Shown piece after piece: positions 26,625 to 34,086 of a DNA stretch of 64,000 nt. Origin of the DNA: Pyrinomonadaceae bacterium (GTDB taxonomy: Bacteria; Acidobacteriota; Blastocatellia; Pyrinomonadales; Pyrinomonadaceae); NCBI GenBank assembly GCA_014534425.1, contig JACVRN010000005.1, positions 1 to 64,000 of the forward strand, read 5' to 3'. The notes under the pieces were generated by a model, which saw nothing but the letters and a program-made list of their open reading frames with translations, did not search any database and had not been told where the DNA came from. The translations under genes were made by a program, and so were the position numbers. The first letter of the stretch is position 1; the number at the start of each line of letters is the position of its first letter.

Positions 26625-26661
26625 ACAAAAAGGCTCTGCTTCCACCAAGAAGCAGAGCCTT
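26625..26661 (-). terminator. Rho-independent terminator for the RDD gene
   Basis: On the minus strand a 12-bp stem AAGGCTCTGCTT/AAGCAGAGCCTT (26650-26661 with 26630-26641, 8-base loop) is followed by TTTTTGTTT. It lies 25 bases past the RDD stop. Confidence 0.88.
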
Positions 26662-26685
26662 CGAAATTTTTCCTGAAACTCCTGT

Positions 26686-27819
26686 CTATTCCAGTATGAC
26701 CGCAGTGCGCGAGAAATGGTCGTGGGCGGTGCGGCCTTCGGCGTCAAAGAGCGCGTAGATAATTCCAATCCCCAGGGCTGCCAGCGAGACCATGTAGAAA
26801 AGCGCACGCGCAATCGCCTGTTTGGTAGTGGGCTGCAAGCCCGTGTCCGCGTCAACCGCTCGCAAAGAGAGCAGCGACATTCCCCATGTGCGGCCTGCCA
26901 GAGTGGTCGAAGCAGTCAGGTAAAGAAACATCACCACGAGCACGATTGCTCCCATAGAGCCAGCAACTCGCGGGTCTGACCAGTTGCCATTGGTTAATTC
27001 TATGACGGCTGCAAACGGCGAAGAGGCAAAGGCCACGACCAGAAAATCTATAGCGCTCGCGGTCAGCCTTGCCACAACGGGCGCGCGATCATCATAAACA
27101 TCCTCGCCCGCATCTTCAGCCGTAGCCTCTGCGGCTTCAGTCTGAGGCAGCGCCGCTTCGCTCACTACCGCTTGGGCTTCGCGCTTAGGCTGCTGAGGCT
27201 TAACCGCAGGCTCTTCTTTGACGGGCGCGGGGACAACCACCAGGTTGCGCGCGGGCGCGGCTTCGGCAGCCGTCTCAGTTTGCGGCGCAAGTAGATTAAT
27301 CTCTTCCTGGTACTGCTCTTCGGCCACGCGTGCGACGGCTGCGCCGCCGCGCGAGCGCGAGACGGGCGGCATTGGCTGTGTCTGCCGTGCACGCTCGATT
27401 CTGCGAAGCGCGGCCACGACAATCGGATTCATCTCGGGCGCAGGCGGCGGCGGAACAAGACCGAGCGGAGGCGCGCTAGTCTCTGCGCTCACGGGCGCAG
27501 CAGTCGGCGCTGTGGTCGCGGCTTCCTCCATCGCTAGCGCAGCCTCTCTGGCGCGGCGCTCCTGAATCTCACGCACGCGCTCGCTCAACTGCTTACGCCA
27601 CTGCGGCATGGAACGCGCGCCCGGAAACTCTATCAACGTAGAAGCCGCCGTAGCCTGCGCGGTCGCGTCCGTCTCAGGCGCGGGCGGCGTCGTTGCCGTG
27701 TTTGGGGAAGCGGAAAGTTCTATTTGAGCATCAGGTGCCGGAACCTGCGCTGGCGTTTTGCACCGTGGGCATTTATCAAGCCCGTTTGAATAAACGGCGC
27801 GACACGCGGGACACTGCAT
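26686..27819 (-). CDS. Zinc-ribbon RDD-family membrane protein
   Basis: 377 residues. An N-terminal zinc ribbon (CPACRAVYSNGLDKCPRC, residues 3-20) is joined by a long Ala/Pro/Glu-rich disordered linker (about 30-245) to a C-terminal RDD domain with three to four membrane segments. The RDD signature is seen as APVVARLTASAIDFLVV (first Arg and Asp) and AGRTWGMSLLSLRAVDADTG. ATG 27819 follows GGGAGG at a 10-base spacing; the earlier ATG 27837 contains that site and is rejected. RDD proteins are mostly uncharacterised, some being Na+/H+ antiporters or membrane partners. Function unknown. Confidence 0.82.
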   Translation of the reverse strand: MQCPACRAVYSNGLDKCPRCKTPAQVPAPDAQIELSASPNTATTPPAPETDATAQATAASTLIEFPGARSMPQWRKQLSERVREIQERRAREAALAMEEAATTAPTAAPVSAETSAPPLGLVPPPPAPEMNPIVVAALRRIERARQTQPMPPVSRSRGGAAVARVAEEQYQEEINLLAPQTETAAEAAPARNLVVVPAPVKEEPAVKPQQPKREAQAVVSEAALPQTEAAEATAEDAGEDVYDDRAPVVARLTASAIDFLVVAFASSPFAAVIELTNGNWSDPRVAGSMGAIVLVVMFLYLTASTTLAGRTWGMSLLSLRAVDADTGLQPTTKQAIARALFYMVSLAALGIGIIYALFDAEGRTAHDHFSRTAVILE

Positions 27820-27928
27820 AACGAAGGGGCCTCCCATCAGGAAAAAGCTGCAACAAGAGTTAAGTCAATTGAGCGATGGGTTCCAGAGAGCATGATTGAA
27901 CCCGTTGCCCTTCTGTGGGTCGGCGCGG

Positions 27929-27958
27929 ATACTATCATGCACTACTTTAAGTCGTCAA
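27929..27958 (-). promoter_or_regulatory. Candidate sigma-70 promoter for the RDD gene
   Basis: On the minus strand TTGACG (27953-27958) lies 18 bases before TAGTAT (27929-27934), about 110 bases ahead of the start. Confidence 0.35.
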
Positions 27959-28017
27959 CCAGAAAATATACTAGCTACTGTGTTTGAACGCCGCGCGCAT
28001 ACAAGATAAAAGGCAAG

Positions 28018-28065
28018 GCAGACTGCGGGATGAAAGAGTTAGTTACTCCTCATTCCGCATTCTGC
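28018..28065. repeat. Intergenic imperfect palindrome, ATTCCGCATTCTGC family
   Basis: Arms GCAGACTGCGGGATGA (28018-28033) and TCATTCCGCATTCTGC (28050-28065) pair with two mismatches, 16-base loop; the GCATTCTG word recurs just downstream. It follows the DUF2203 stop on the minus strand. Confidence 0.6.
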
Positions 28066-28085
28066 ATTCTCACTTCTGCAATTTT

Positions 28086-28463
28086 TTAAAGCGGTTGGCG
28101 ACCGGCGAAGCCTGCGTCTACGTCGTGCCACCACTGGACTTGGTCGCCTTCGCCCAGTTGCCAGCAGAGCAGCACTACGCGACCTTCGCGCAGAGAGGGA
28201 AAGTCTATGAGGCCGCGCGAGTAATCCTTCAGTTGAACGCCCAGGGATTCCAACTGGCCCGCGCCGTCGGCCAGGCGGCTGAGAATAGCCACATAACTGG
28301 GGCCTTCCGGCATCCCGCCGCCGCCCTGCTCCGCGCCCTCGGCGGCATATCTCGCAGCCGCTTGAAAAGAGAGCAGGCGGTTGTGCTGGCGCTGTATGGA
28401 CTCTACGATGCGCCGTACCGTGGGGAGCAGAGCGTTAGCCTCTTCAACACTGAAGAATTTCAT
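28086..28463 (-). CDS. DUF2203 family protein
   Basis: 125 residues. MKFFSVEEANALLPTVRRIV at the N terminus and GLIDFPSLREGRVVLLCWQLGE plus WWHDVDAGFAGRQPL at the C terminus are the conserved signatures of DUF2203. The middle is helical with a short Gly-rich loop. The family is widespread in soil bacteria and has no known function; conserved Trp, His and Asp residues near the C terminus suggest a binding site. It is the downstream neighbour of the NYN gene on the same strand, separated by a hairpin repeat. Confidence 0.88.
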   Translation of the reverse strand: MKFFSVEEANALLPTVRRIVESIQRQHNRLLSFQAAARYAAEGAEQGGGGMPEGPSYVAILSRLADGAGQLESLGVQLKDYSRGLIDFPSLREGRVVLLCWQLGEGDQVQWWHDVDAGFAGRQPL

Positions 28464-28477
28464 AAATATAACGGTCA

Positions 28478-28527
28478 GCCGTCAGCGAAATTCAAAAGCT
28501 GATAGCTGACGGTTGATTGCTGACGGC
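28478..28527. repeat. Intergenic palindrome, GCTGA-word family (second copy)
   Basis: Arms GCCGTCAGC (28478-28486) and GCTGACGGC (28519-28527), with an additional internal GCTGACGG word at 28505. It resembles the 4313-4369 element in word content and, like it, lies between two minus-strand genes. Confidence 0.75.
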
Positions 28528-28530
28528 TTC

Positions 28531-29286
28531 CTAGTGTTCGTCTGTGATGCGAATTAAATCTGCCGCAGGCTCGAAGGCGTCCGTCTCTTCGTCCAGGTCG
28601 GCTTCTATGACTACGCGCGAGACGGGAGGGGCCGTGTAGCCTTCGGCATGGCCCGCGTCCGCAGAGGGCACGACTCCGTTGACGCCGTTCTGCATGAAGA
28701 CGTTGTGGCTAGTCTCTTCATGCAGGTCGCGCTCGTCGTAGCGTACGCCGTGCGAGACCTCTTTCCTGACCTTGTCGGCTATGTCGCCGAGGTCTATGAA
28801 GAAGTCAGCTACGTCAATCAGCTTCGGAGCGGTGTTCGAGCGGAAGCCAGCGACCTCTACGCGACAGCCCTTGTAGGCCACTGCGTTGACGGCGTAAACA
28901 AAGTCCTCGTCGCCGGAGACCAGCACTGCCGTATCGTAGCGCCCCGCCAGCGAGAGCATGTCAACGGCAATCTCTACGTCCAGATTCGCTTTGCGCGTGC
29001 CATCATAGAATGTCTTCAGTTCTTTCTGGACTACGCGAAAGCCGTTGCGGCGCATCCAGAGCAGGAACCCTTGCTGGCGCTCTGCGCCCACGTCAACGCC
29101 CGTGTAAAAGAAGGCGCGCAAGAGTCGGCCATCACCGAGAAGCACACGCAGCAGCTTGTTGTAATCAATGTCTATGTTGTGAAAGCGAGCCGCGTGGAAA
29201 AGATTGTTTCCGTCAATGAAAACTGCTACTCGACCGCGATGTCCGAACTGCCAGGAGATATTGTTCGTCGGGTCAAAATTGTTCAT
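28531..29286 (-). CDS. NYN-domain (LabA/DUF88-like) protein
   Basis: 251 residues. The PIN-like NYN domain fills about 15-180: VAVFIDGNNLFHAARFHNID (first Asp), ANLDVEIAVDMLSLAGRYDTAVLVSGDEDFVYAVNAVAYKGCRVEV (the remaining acidic cluster). NYN/LabA proteins are predicted metal-dependent RNases, and the acidic residues of that site are retained here. The C-terminal 70 residues are acidic and low-complexity. AAGGG precedes the start. Context (DUF2203 downstream, secreted protein upstream) is uninformative. The target RNA is unknown. Confidence 0.88.
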   Translation of the reverse strand: MNNFDPTNNISWQFGHRGRVAVFIDGNNLFHAARFHNIDIDYNKLLRVLLGDGRLLRAFFYTGVDVGAERQQGFLLWMRRNGFRVVQKELKTFYDGTRKANLDVEIAVDMLSLAGRYDTAVLVSGDEDFVYAVNAVAYKGCRVEVAGFRSNTAPKLIDVADFFIDLGDIADKVRKEVSHGVRYDERDLHEETSHNVFMQNGVNGVVPSADAGHAEGYTAPPVSRVVIEADLDEETDAFEPAADLIRITDEH

Positions 29287-29378
29287 CCCTTAAAGTTACC
29301 TCATAAGTTTTTAAATATCTGTTGCTCAGCATGCCGCTTTGCGCCGCTTAAGGTCAAGTGAAAAGATGCTTGCCCCGC

Positions 29379-30293
29379 TCAATAGGCGGGCGTCTCGGCG
29401 GTCGTAGCCGAGAGAATCTCGTTTGTAATCGCATCCAGATAGATGGTGCGAAGGGGCGCGCCCTCTATCATAATCTCCCACGCCAGATGAAACTCAAGCG
29501 CGGGCGGCGCGTCCTCTCTGAGTACCGGATAGATTACGAACTGGCGCGGAGTGATGCGGTTCTCGGGCGTGATGGTGTAGCTCAAGCTACGGCCCGCAGC
29601 GTCCGTGTAACTGATGGTGCGTCCCGCCAAACTCTTGACGACCTGCTCGGCAGACTGTAGCTCAGCGCGCGGAGCTATGCCCGCTCCCGCGACGCGCAGC
29701 CGCTCAATATCGGGAATGGCCGTGCTGGTTATATTCAGGATGCGGCGGTCGGGCGTGAAGGTAATCTCGACCGCGCCAAAGCCGTTGCGAAAGTTGTAAC
29801 GAAAGGCGCGCTGTTGATAAAGAGCGCGCTTGGTGCCGTCTGCTGCATCCGTGCGCTGAACGAGCGAAAGCTGCGGCGGGTCTATGCCCAGCAACTCGCG
29901 GTTGTCGTTTATGAATCGGCGCAGAGCTTCGCGCGTCTCCTCTTCGGTCATGGGCACGCCCTCACCTACTTTTGGAAGATAGAGCGGGGCGGGAAGCTGT
30001 GGCAGGCGGGCTATGGTCGCCGTCACAGGATGAAGCTCCGGCTCCGGCGCGCCTTCGATTGCGTTCGCGTGCATCAACCTGGCCCAGGCCCCAAGCGCTG
30101 CGCCCCGCCTGTCGCCCTGCTCGTCCGTTAAGAGCACTGGATACGGCGGCGCGTTCGGATTGGGCGCGCCGGGGTTGGGCGGCGTAGTGGCTGCGGCACA
30201 GGCGCACGCCAGAGACAGGAGCGCCGTGACGAGCGCCGTGCGGCAACGCTTCAGCTTTCGTCGCGCAGCCTTTTGAATGTAGATGCCAGCCAT
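29379..30293 (-). CDS. Secreted/lipoprotein of unknown function, PepSY/FTP-like
   Basis: 304 residues. A basic N terminus (KAARRKLKRCRTALVTALLSLACACAAA) suggests export, with cysteines near the cleavage region but no canonical lipobox. A Pro/Asn linker follows. The body (PMTEEETREALRRFINDNRELLGIDPPQLSLVQ ... LTLSYTITPENRITPR ... YLDAITNEILSATT) resembles the propeptide-like FTP/PepSY layout, and the ending DAITNEIL is typical of it; no protease domain follows, so it would be a stand-alone inhibitor- or chaperone-like unit. Transcription probably starts at the promoter at 30318-30345. Confidence 0.65.
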   Translation of the reverse strand: MAGIYIQKAARRKLKRCRTALVTALLSLACACAAATTPPNPGAPNPNAPPYPVLLTDEQGDRRGAALGAWARLMHANAIEGAPEPELHPVTATIARLPQLPAPLYLPKVGEGVPMTEEETREALRRFINDNRELLGIDPPQLSLVQRTDAADGTKRALYQQRAFRYNFRNGFGAVEITFTPDRRILNITSTAIPDIERLRVAGAGIAPRAELQSAEQVVKSLAGRTISYTDAAGRSLSYTITPENRITPRQFVIYPVLREDAPPALEFHLAWEIMIEGAPLRTIYLDAITNEILSATTAETPAY

Positions 30294-30317
30294 TTTCTTT
30301 TGCGTTTGCGCTAACGG

Positions 30318-30345
30318 ATTATACCGGAAGACGCTCCATGTTCAA
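30318..30345 (-). promoter_or_regulatory. Sigma-70 type promoter for the PepSY-like gene
   Basis: On the minus strand TTGAAC (30340-30345), 16-base spacer, perfect TATAAT (30318-30323), 25 bases before the start codon. Paired with the divergent promoter at 30357. Confidence 0.6.
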
Positions 30346-30356
30346 TGATTATTAGA

Positions 30357-30384
30357 TTGCAACAGGGCGCGGGCAAAGTATAAT
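30357..30384 (+). promoter_or_regulatory. Sigma-70 type promoter for the zinc-ribbon/rlmB operon
   Basis: TTGCAA (30357-30362), 16-base spacer, perfect TATAAT (30379-30384), 34 bases before the GTG start of the downstream gene. It is back-to-back with the minus-strand promoter, 11 bases between the two -35 elements. Confidence 0.6.
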
Positions 30385-30418
30385 CATCGGGCCGGGAATT
30401 CAAAAGAGAGAGGCGCGC

Positions 30419-31468
30419 GTGTTGCCGGAAGACTACGAAAATTTTTTGCCTGAGATGGAAGACGCGACGCGTGTGGAAGAGGCGCGTCCCTTCTCTCACG
30501 AAGAGATGGTGACGTGCGCGGAGTGCCTGCGCGCCAATCCGCCCACGCGCTCGAACTGCTTCTATTGCAGCGCAAAGCTTCCTCTACAGGAAACGGCTGC
30601 CGCTTCGCGCAGAAGGCTCGCCCTTCGCCAGCCTGAAAAATGGGAAGAGGGCTACAACGTAATTCTTGGCGAGCGTGCGCCGGAAGCTTCGGACGAGCTT
30701 TTAGGAGAGGTTTCAGAACTGCTCAAGCTTGAGAGGGAAGCTGCGAGGCGTATATTAGAGTCGGCAAAGCCACTGCCGCTTGCGCGCGTGGATTCGTCCG
30801 AAGAGGCCGGGCTGGTTGCAGAGCGGCTCGGCACTTGCGGCCTGAGCGTCCTTGTAGTCTCCGACAGCGATTTGATGATGAAGGACGAGCATCGCAGGCG
30901 AGCGCGTGCTTTCGATTTCGAAAATGCTGGCCTTGTGGCCCACGCGGCTGGGAGCAAAGAGGCGTGGCGCGCGGCGTGGGCAGACATCACGTTGATGGTT
31001 ACTGGAAGGCTCGTCACAAGACGCGTTGAGATGGAGGAGCGCCGAAAGACTAGAGGCAGCGAAGCGGTCGTAGCGCGAGAGATGACTGGAGACGTGCTGC
31101 TGCTTGACCTGTACACGAAGGATTACGACGGCGGCTGGCGCGTGGCTTCCGACAGCTTTGACTTCTCCTGTCTCAAAGAGCGAAAGGCGCTCATAGCTTC
31201 TCAGAATTTCGCAACGCTCGTGGAAGTAATACGCGAGCGTGCGCCGCGTGTGATGGTGGACGATTCTTACAACGGCCTGCGTCAGGCGCTCGCAAGCATC
31301 TGGCCGCCGGAGGAGCGCACGCAGTCCGGCTTGCGGCGCGAGCGGCCCGGACGCTTCAACGTTGAAGCCGTCATGACAAGCGACAACGAGAGACAGTTCA
31401 CGCGCTACTCTCGCCTGCGCCATTACCTTTTGCTCGGAGAGGCGGGCGAGGGCCGTACATCCGCATGA
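30419..31468 (+). CDS. Zinc-ribbon protein of unknown function, first gene of rlmB operon
   Basis: 349 residues from GTG 30419, behind AGAGAGAGG. A zinc ribbon (CAECLRANPPTRSNCFYC) lies at about 33-50. Residues about 95-160 (LLGEVSELLKLEREAARRILESAKPLPLARVDSSEEAGLVAERLGTCGLSVLVVSD) resemble the alpha-beta layout of a ribosomal L7/L12 C-terminal-like domain. The rest (to about 330) is mixed alpha/beta with an ending YSRLRHYLLLGEAGEGRTSA. No signal peptide or membrane segment. The stop overlaps the rlmB start (ATGA), so the two are translationally coupled, hinting at a ribosome- or RNA-related job. Not recognised. Confidence 0.7.
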   Translation: MLPEDYENFLPEMEDATRVEEARPFSHEEMVTCAECLRANPPTRSNCFYCSAKLPLQETAAASRRRLALRQPEKWEEGYNVILGERAPEASDELLGEVSELLKLEREAARRILESAKPLPLARVDSSEEAGLVAERLGTCGLSVLVVSDSDLMMKDEHRRRARAFDFENAGLVAHAAGSKEAWRAAWADITLMVTGRLVTRRVEMEERRKTRGSEAVVAREMTGDVLLLDLYTKDYDGGWRVASDSFDFSCLKERKALIASQNFATLVEVIRERAPRVMVDDSYNGLRQALASIWPPEERTQSGLRRERPGRFNVEAVMTSDNERQFTRYSRLRHYLLLGEAGEGRTSA

Positions 31469-32349
31469 AGAGGACTGAGCAGAGGCGAAGAGGGGGCGGG
31501 CACGCGTCATTCGATAAGCGTCGAGAGGCCGAAAAGCGCCCGTCCTCCGAGCCGCGCGCTTCTCATGAAGGAGAAGAGCGTAGCGCGTGGACGAAAATCT
31601 ACGGCGTGGCTCCGGTGCTTGAAGCCCTGCGCGCGGGCGAGCGTGCGCTGGAGCAGTTGATAATCGCTGAAGGCGCGCATCATCACCGCTTGCGCGAGCT
31701 ATTGAGCAAAGCCAGAAAGCGCGGCGTCCCCGTGCGTCACGCGCCGCGCGCCGAGCTTCAACGCGTCGCGGGCGCAGACGCGAATCATCAGGGAGTGATT
31801 GCGGTCATCGCAGCCGCCAGTTACGCCGACAGGGATGAGTTGATTGAATCGCTCGCCGCTCGTGTAGGCACAGAGGAGCCGCCGCTCGCGGTTGTGCTCG
31901 ACGGCGTGGAAGACCCGCGCAATCTTGGAGCCATACTTCGCACGGCAGAGTGCGTGGGAGCGCACTGCGTCTTCATCCCCGAGCGTCGCGCTGTGGGCTT
32001 AACAGAGACGGTCGCCAAGGCCGCCGCAGGAGCTTTGGAGCGAGTTCAGGTTGCGCGCGTGCAGAATCTTGTGCGGCTGCTGGACGAGTTGAAGGAGAGA
32101 AACATCTGGACTGTGGGGACGAGCGCGGACGCGACCAGGGATTATACGGAGTGGGATTGGACTGTGCCCTGCGCGCTGGTTTTCGGCGGCGAAGGCGCGG
32201 GGCTTCATCGCCTTGTGCGTGAACATTGTGACGCGCTCGTGCGTATCCCTGTGCGCGGCCACATCACTTCGCTCAACGTTTCGGTCGCAGCCGGAGTTGT
32301 GCTTTACGAAGCGCTCAGGCAAAGAACAAGAAATGATGAAAAAGATTGA
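31465..32349 (+). CDS. rlmB: 23S rRNA (Gm2251) 2'-O-methyltransferase, TrmH/SPOUT family
   Basis: 294 residues. An Arg/Glu-rich N-terminal tail (about 1-40) precedes the substrate-binding domain (YGVAPVLEALRAGERALEQLII) and the SPOUT knot with its three motifs: VLDGVEDPRNLGAILRTAECVGAH, ALVFGGEGAGLHRLVREHCD and RIPVRGHITSLNVSVAAGVVLYEALRQR. This is the RlmB type that methylates G2251 in the peptidyl-transferase P loop. The gene starts in the stop codon of the zinc-ribbon gene. The assignment between RlmB and other TrmH group 3 enzymes rests on the N-terminal domain. Confidence 0.9.
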   Translation: MKRTEQRRRGGGHASFDKRREAEKRPSSEPRASHEGEERSAWTKIYGVAPVLEALRAGERALEQLIIAEGAHHHRLRELLSKARKRGVPVRHAPRAELQRVAGADANHQGVIAVIAAASYADRDELIESLAARVGTEEPPLAVVLDGVEDPRNLGAILRTAECVGAHCVFIPERRAVGLTETVAKAAAGALERVQVARVQNLVRLLDELKERNIWTVGTSADATRDYTEWDWTVPCALVFGGEGAGLHRLVREHCDALVRIPVRGHITSLNVSVAAGVVLYEALRQRTRNDEKD

Positions 32350-32352
32350 TAC

Positions 32353-32395
32353 ATTGATTCATCGGTTCATTGATTCAATGAATAAATGAATCAAT
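32353..32395. repeat. Intergenic palindrome, TTGATTCA-word family
   Basis: Arms ATTGATTCATcggTTCAT (32353-32370) and ATGAATAAATGAATCAAT (32378-32395), three central mismatches, 7-base loop. The words TTGATTCA and ATGAATCAA recur. It sits in the 65-base gap between rlmB and the next gene. Confidence 0.85.
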
Positions 32396-32414
32396 TCTTT
32401 TAGTGGAGGAAGAT

Positions 32415-32939
32415 ATGTTTTGTCCGAAATGCGCTACGCAGAATATGGATAACGCACGATTCTGTCGCGCTTGCGGTGCAGACATCAGCCTCGTGCCTGT
32501 GGCGCTGACGGGGCGCAGGCCGGAGACTCCCGCCGTTCTGGACGAAGAGGAAGAGGAGACCAGGGCCAGCCGCCGTCGTCGCCGCCGCCGCGAGAAGAAG
32601 CCCGCGACCTACGCGAAGGCTTTCGAGAATCTGGGCGTCGGCGCAGCATTTCTGATTATCTCTCTGGTCGTAGCGCTCGCCGTTCCTTCCGGCAGGTTCT
32701 GGTGGTTCTGGTTGCTGATACCGACCTTCGCCTGCTTCGGTGAAGGCATAGGACAATTAATACAACTACGTAGAGAGCTTCCAAGAGGAGCGGACGCCGC
32801 TCTTTCTCAAGCAGAGCTTTCATCCTCGCACACGGCGGGTGAGCTTCCCGCCCCGCGCAACACCTCCGAGATGATGGCTCCGCCGCCGAGCGTAACCGAA
32901 GGCACAACCCGACACCTCAGCACGAAAGACAGAGGTTAG
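32415..32939 (+). CDS. Zinc-ribbon protein with two membrane segments
   Basis: 174 residues from ATG 32415, which follows GGAGG (GTG 32403 lies on that site). The N terminus is a zinc ribbon (CPKCATQNMDNARFCRACGADI, CxxC-CxxC), then an acidic stretch, a run of Arg (RRRRRRR at about 52-59), and two membrane segments (AFLIISLVVALAV and FWWFWLLIPTFACF). The C-terminal 60 residues are Ser/Pro-rich and disordered. The layout is that of the abundant zinc-ribbon DUFs of acidobacterial genomes. Function unknown. Confidence 0.72.
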   Translation: MFCPKCATQNMDNARFCRACGADISLVPVALTGRRPETPAVLDEEEEETRASRRRRRRREKKPATYAKAFENLGVGAAFLIISLVVALAVPSGRFWWFWLLIPTFACFGEGIGQLIQLRRELPRGADAALSQAELSSSHTAGELPAPRNTSEMMAPPPSVTEGTTRHLSTKDRG

Positions 32940-32991
32940 TTGAAAGTAAAGAGAGATTCCCGACTGACCTTTGACCTCCAGCTTCTGTCTT

Positions 32992-33020
32992 TTGCTTTTT
33001 GTCCTCTGCCTTTGTATAGT
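32992..33020 (+). promoter_or_regulatory. Candidate sigma-70 promoter for cysK
   Basis: TTGCTT (32992-32997), 17-base spacer, TATAGT (33015-33020), 41 bases before the cysK ATG; AAGGAG at about 33050 serves the start. Confidence 0.5.
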
Positions 33021-33061
33021 CTCCTTAAAAAAATAGCTCAGCTTTTAAGAAGGAGTCCCCT

Positions 33062-34009
33062 ATGCCGCAAAGACCAAAAATCGCCAACAACATGCTTGAG
33101 TTGATAGGCTACACGCCGCTCGTGCGCCTTAACAGCATCCCTGCGCCCAATTCGGCGGAGTTGATTGCGAAGCTGGAGTCGCAGAATCCTATGGACTCCG
33201 TCAAAGACCGCATAGGCTCAGCGATGATTAAAGCCGCAGAGCGCGATGGTCTCATCAAGCCCGGACAGACCGTCATCATAGAGCCGACCTCCGGCAACAC
33301 AGGAATTGCTCTGGCCTTCGCGGCGGCAGTCCTAGGCTACAAGTTAATCGTCACCATGCCCGACACCGTCACGGTCGAGCGCCGCAGAGTGCTTTCGGCC
33401 CTCGGCGCTGAAGTTGTTCTCACACCCGGCGCTGAAGGCATGAAGGGAGCCATCAAACAGGCTGCGGAGTTGTTCGAGAAGACCGAGAACAGTTGGACGC
33501 CCGGACAGTTTGATAACCCTGCGAACCCTGAAGTCCACCGCCGCACCACAGCCGAAGAGATTCTGGAAGACACAGACGGACAGATTGATGCCTTCGTCGC
33601 TGGCGTAGGAACCGGCGGCACAATCGCAGGCGTCGGGCAGGTCTTGAAAGAGCGCGTTGGAAAGCACGTGCGCGTGGTAGCCGTAGAGCCTTCTTCGTCG
33701 CCGGTTCTGTCAGGCGGAGAACCCGGCCCCAACAAGATTCAGGGAATCGGCGCAGGCTTTATCCCACGCAACTACGACGCGTCCGTTGTGGACGATGTGC
33801 GTCGCGTTGAGTACACGGACTCGATTGAGATGGCGCGGCGGCTGGCACGCGAAGAGGGAATCTTCTGCGGCATCTCTTCGGGAGCGATAACAGTTGTCGC
33901 ACGCGACATAGCGCGTGAGATGGGCGAGGGCAAGCGCGTCGTCTCCATCATCTGCGACTTCGGCGAGCGCTATCTCTCGCACGAGTTGTTCGAAACGCTC
34001 GCTCCCTGA
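33062..34009 (+). CDS. cysK: Cysteine synthase A (O-acetylserine sulfhydrylase)
   Basis: 315 residues, PLP fold type II. The PLP lysine is K48 in SVKDRI; phosphate and substrate loops are seen as EPTSGNTGIALAFAA and GVGTGGTIAGVG; the C-terminal ICDFGERYLS is CysK-like. It condenses O-acetylserine with sulfide to cysteine. The residues before the lysine read NPMDSVKDR, where most CysK have NPGGSVKDR or NPAGSVKDR. The start is decided by AAGGAGTCCCCT. A terminator-like hairpin follows, so it is likely a single-gene transcript from the promoter at 32992. Confidence 0.95.
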   Translation: MPQRPKIANNMLELIGYTPLVRLNSIPAPNSAELIAKLESQNPMDSVKDRIGSAMIKAAERDGLIKPGQTVIIEPTSGNTGIALAFAAAVLGYKLIVTMPDTVTVERRRVLSALGAEVVLTPGAEGMKGAIKQAAELFEKTENSWTPGQFDNPANPEVHRRTTAEEILEDTDGQIDAFVAGVGTGGTIAGVGQVLKERVGKHVRVVAVEPSSSPVLSGGEPGPNKIQGIGAGFIPRNYDASVVDDVRRVEYTDSIEMARRLAREEGIFCGISSGAITVVARDIAREMGEGKRVVSIICDFGERYLSHELFETLAP

Positions 34010-34043
34010 AAGCGGGAAGAGCCACGCGTGTTCATCAAAACCT

Positions 34044-34077
34044 GAGGCGATGCGGTCAATTCCATACGCATCGCCTC
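34044..34077 (+). terminator. Hairpin terminator downstream of cysK
   Basis: An 11-bp perfect stem GAGGCGATGCG (34044-34054) and CGCATCGCCTC (34067-34077), loop 12, followed by GCTGATTTTA. Confidence 0.6.
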
Positions 34078-34086
34078 GCTGATTTT

